Assembly (NCBI GenBank): GCA_944389815.1
Contig: CALXNS010000023.1
Span: forward strand, 1 to 42,219
From: an uncultured Victivallis sp.
Lineage (GTDB): Bacteria; Verrucomicrobiota; Lentisphaeria; Victivallales; Victivallaceae
DNA: 42,219 nucleotides
Direction: 5' to 3'
Below, one piece after another: positions 42,182 through 42,219 of the stretch. Each line of letters opens with the position of its first letter. Position 1 is the stretch's first letter. The notes below the pieces were generated by a model. It worked only from the letters and a program-made list of their open reading frames with translations, was not told the origin of the DNA and made no database searches. The translations under genes were made by a program, and so were the position numbers.

Positions 42182-42219
42182 TTATATGGAGTACTCATCT
42201 GCAAGGTATTCCCGCAGAA
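42182..42219 (-). CDS. C-terminal end of an unidentified gene (partial)
   Basis: One minus-strand frame open from the right edge encodes LREYLADEYSI and stops with TAA at 42182-42184; the other two frames also stop within the edge region. A terminator follows 53 bases later, which supports a gene ending here. Too little is visible to identify it. Confidence 0.4.
   Translation of the reverse strand, partial: LREYLADEYSI

Overview
The window is a gene-dense, moderately GC-rich bacterial chromosome segment with AT-rich promoter regions. It mixes housekeeping genes (mutY, truA, hemW, pyrRBC, panD, metY, comM/yifB, rsmD, guaA, prmA, mnmG) with carbohydrate-active enzymes. The gene style (many glycosidases, GGAG-type ribosome binding sites, TTG/GTG starts, frequent CCGGAA/TTCCGG words, PocR-AraC and LacI regulators) suggests the Planctomycetota-Verrucomicrobiota-Lentisphaerota group, most likely a gut-type Lentisphaerota (Victivallales). 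This is an inference from style; no rRNA gene is present to prove it.

Layout. 1-6.3 kb: three plus-strand carbohydrate-type genes (a GH42-like beta-galactosidase open at the left edge, a PL22-like beta-propeller protein, and a large unclassified TIM-barrel plus GATase-like protein). 6.3-9.8 kb: mutY with a shortened LemA-like gene, then a PocR-AraC regulator divergent from a NahK-like sugar kinase, with an inverted repeat between them. 9.8-15.8 kb: a minus-strand operon pyrR-pyrB-pyrC-M20 amidohydrolase-hemW-truA with a good promoter in front. 15.8-20.5 kb: a marC gene; panD followed by two tiny type IV/Flp pilin-like genes; and a minus-strand run metY, a 32-residue lysine-rich microprotein, an RsbW-like kinase, a STAS antagonist and a small secreted protein. 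20.5-28.4 kb: a glycan-degradation region with GH31 and GH78 genes in divergent orientation, an alpha/alpha-barrel protein divergent from a LacI regulator, and a zinc-ribbon protein coupled to the regulator. 28.4-31.9 kb: a BtuFCD-type importer and an iron-centre repair protein (RIC/ScdA). 31.9-36.7 kb: guaA, rsmD, a WaaP-like kinase and comM on the minus strand. 36.9-41.7 kb: an SGNH hydrolase coupled to prmA, then mnmG coupled to an orphan OppC-type permease. 41.7-42.2 kb is mostly non-coding, with a palindrome and a terminator for a gene entering from the right edge.

How the genes work together. Neighbouring minus- or plus-strand genes very often share ATGA or GTGA stop-start overlaps, so translational coupling is a general habit here, even between functionally unrelated genes. 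The glycosidases (GH42-, GH31-, GH78-, PL22-like and alpha/alpha-barrel) with AraC and LacI regulators point to use of plant or host glycans containing rhamnose, galactose, uronate or xylose/glucose residues. The most unusual stretch is 16.8-20.6 kb: two pilin-like small proteins, a microprotein, a partner-switching pair, a secreted Gln-rich protein, and a metY promoter wrapped in a perfect 15-bp inverted repeat.
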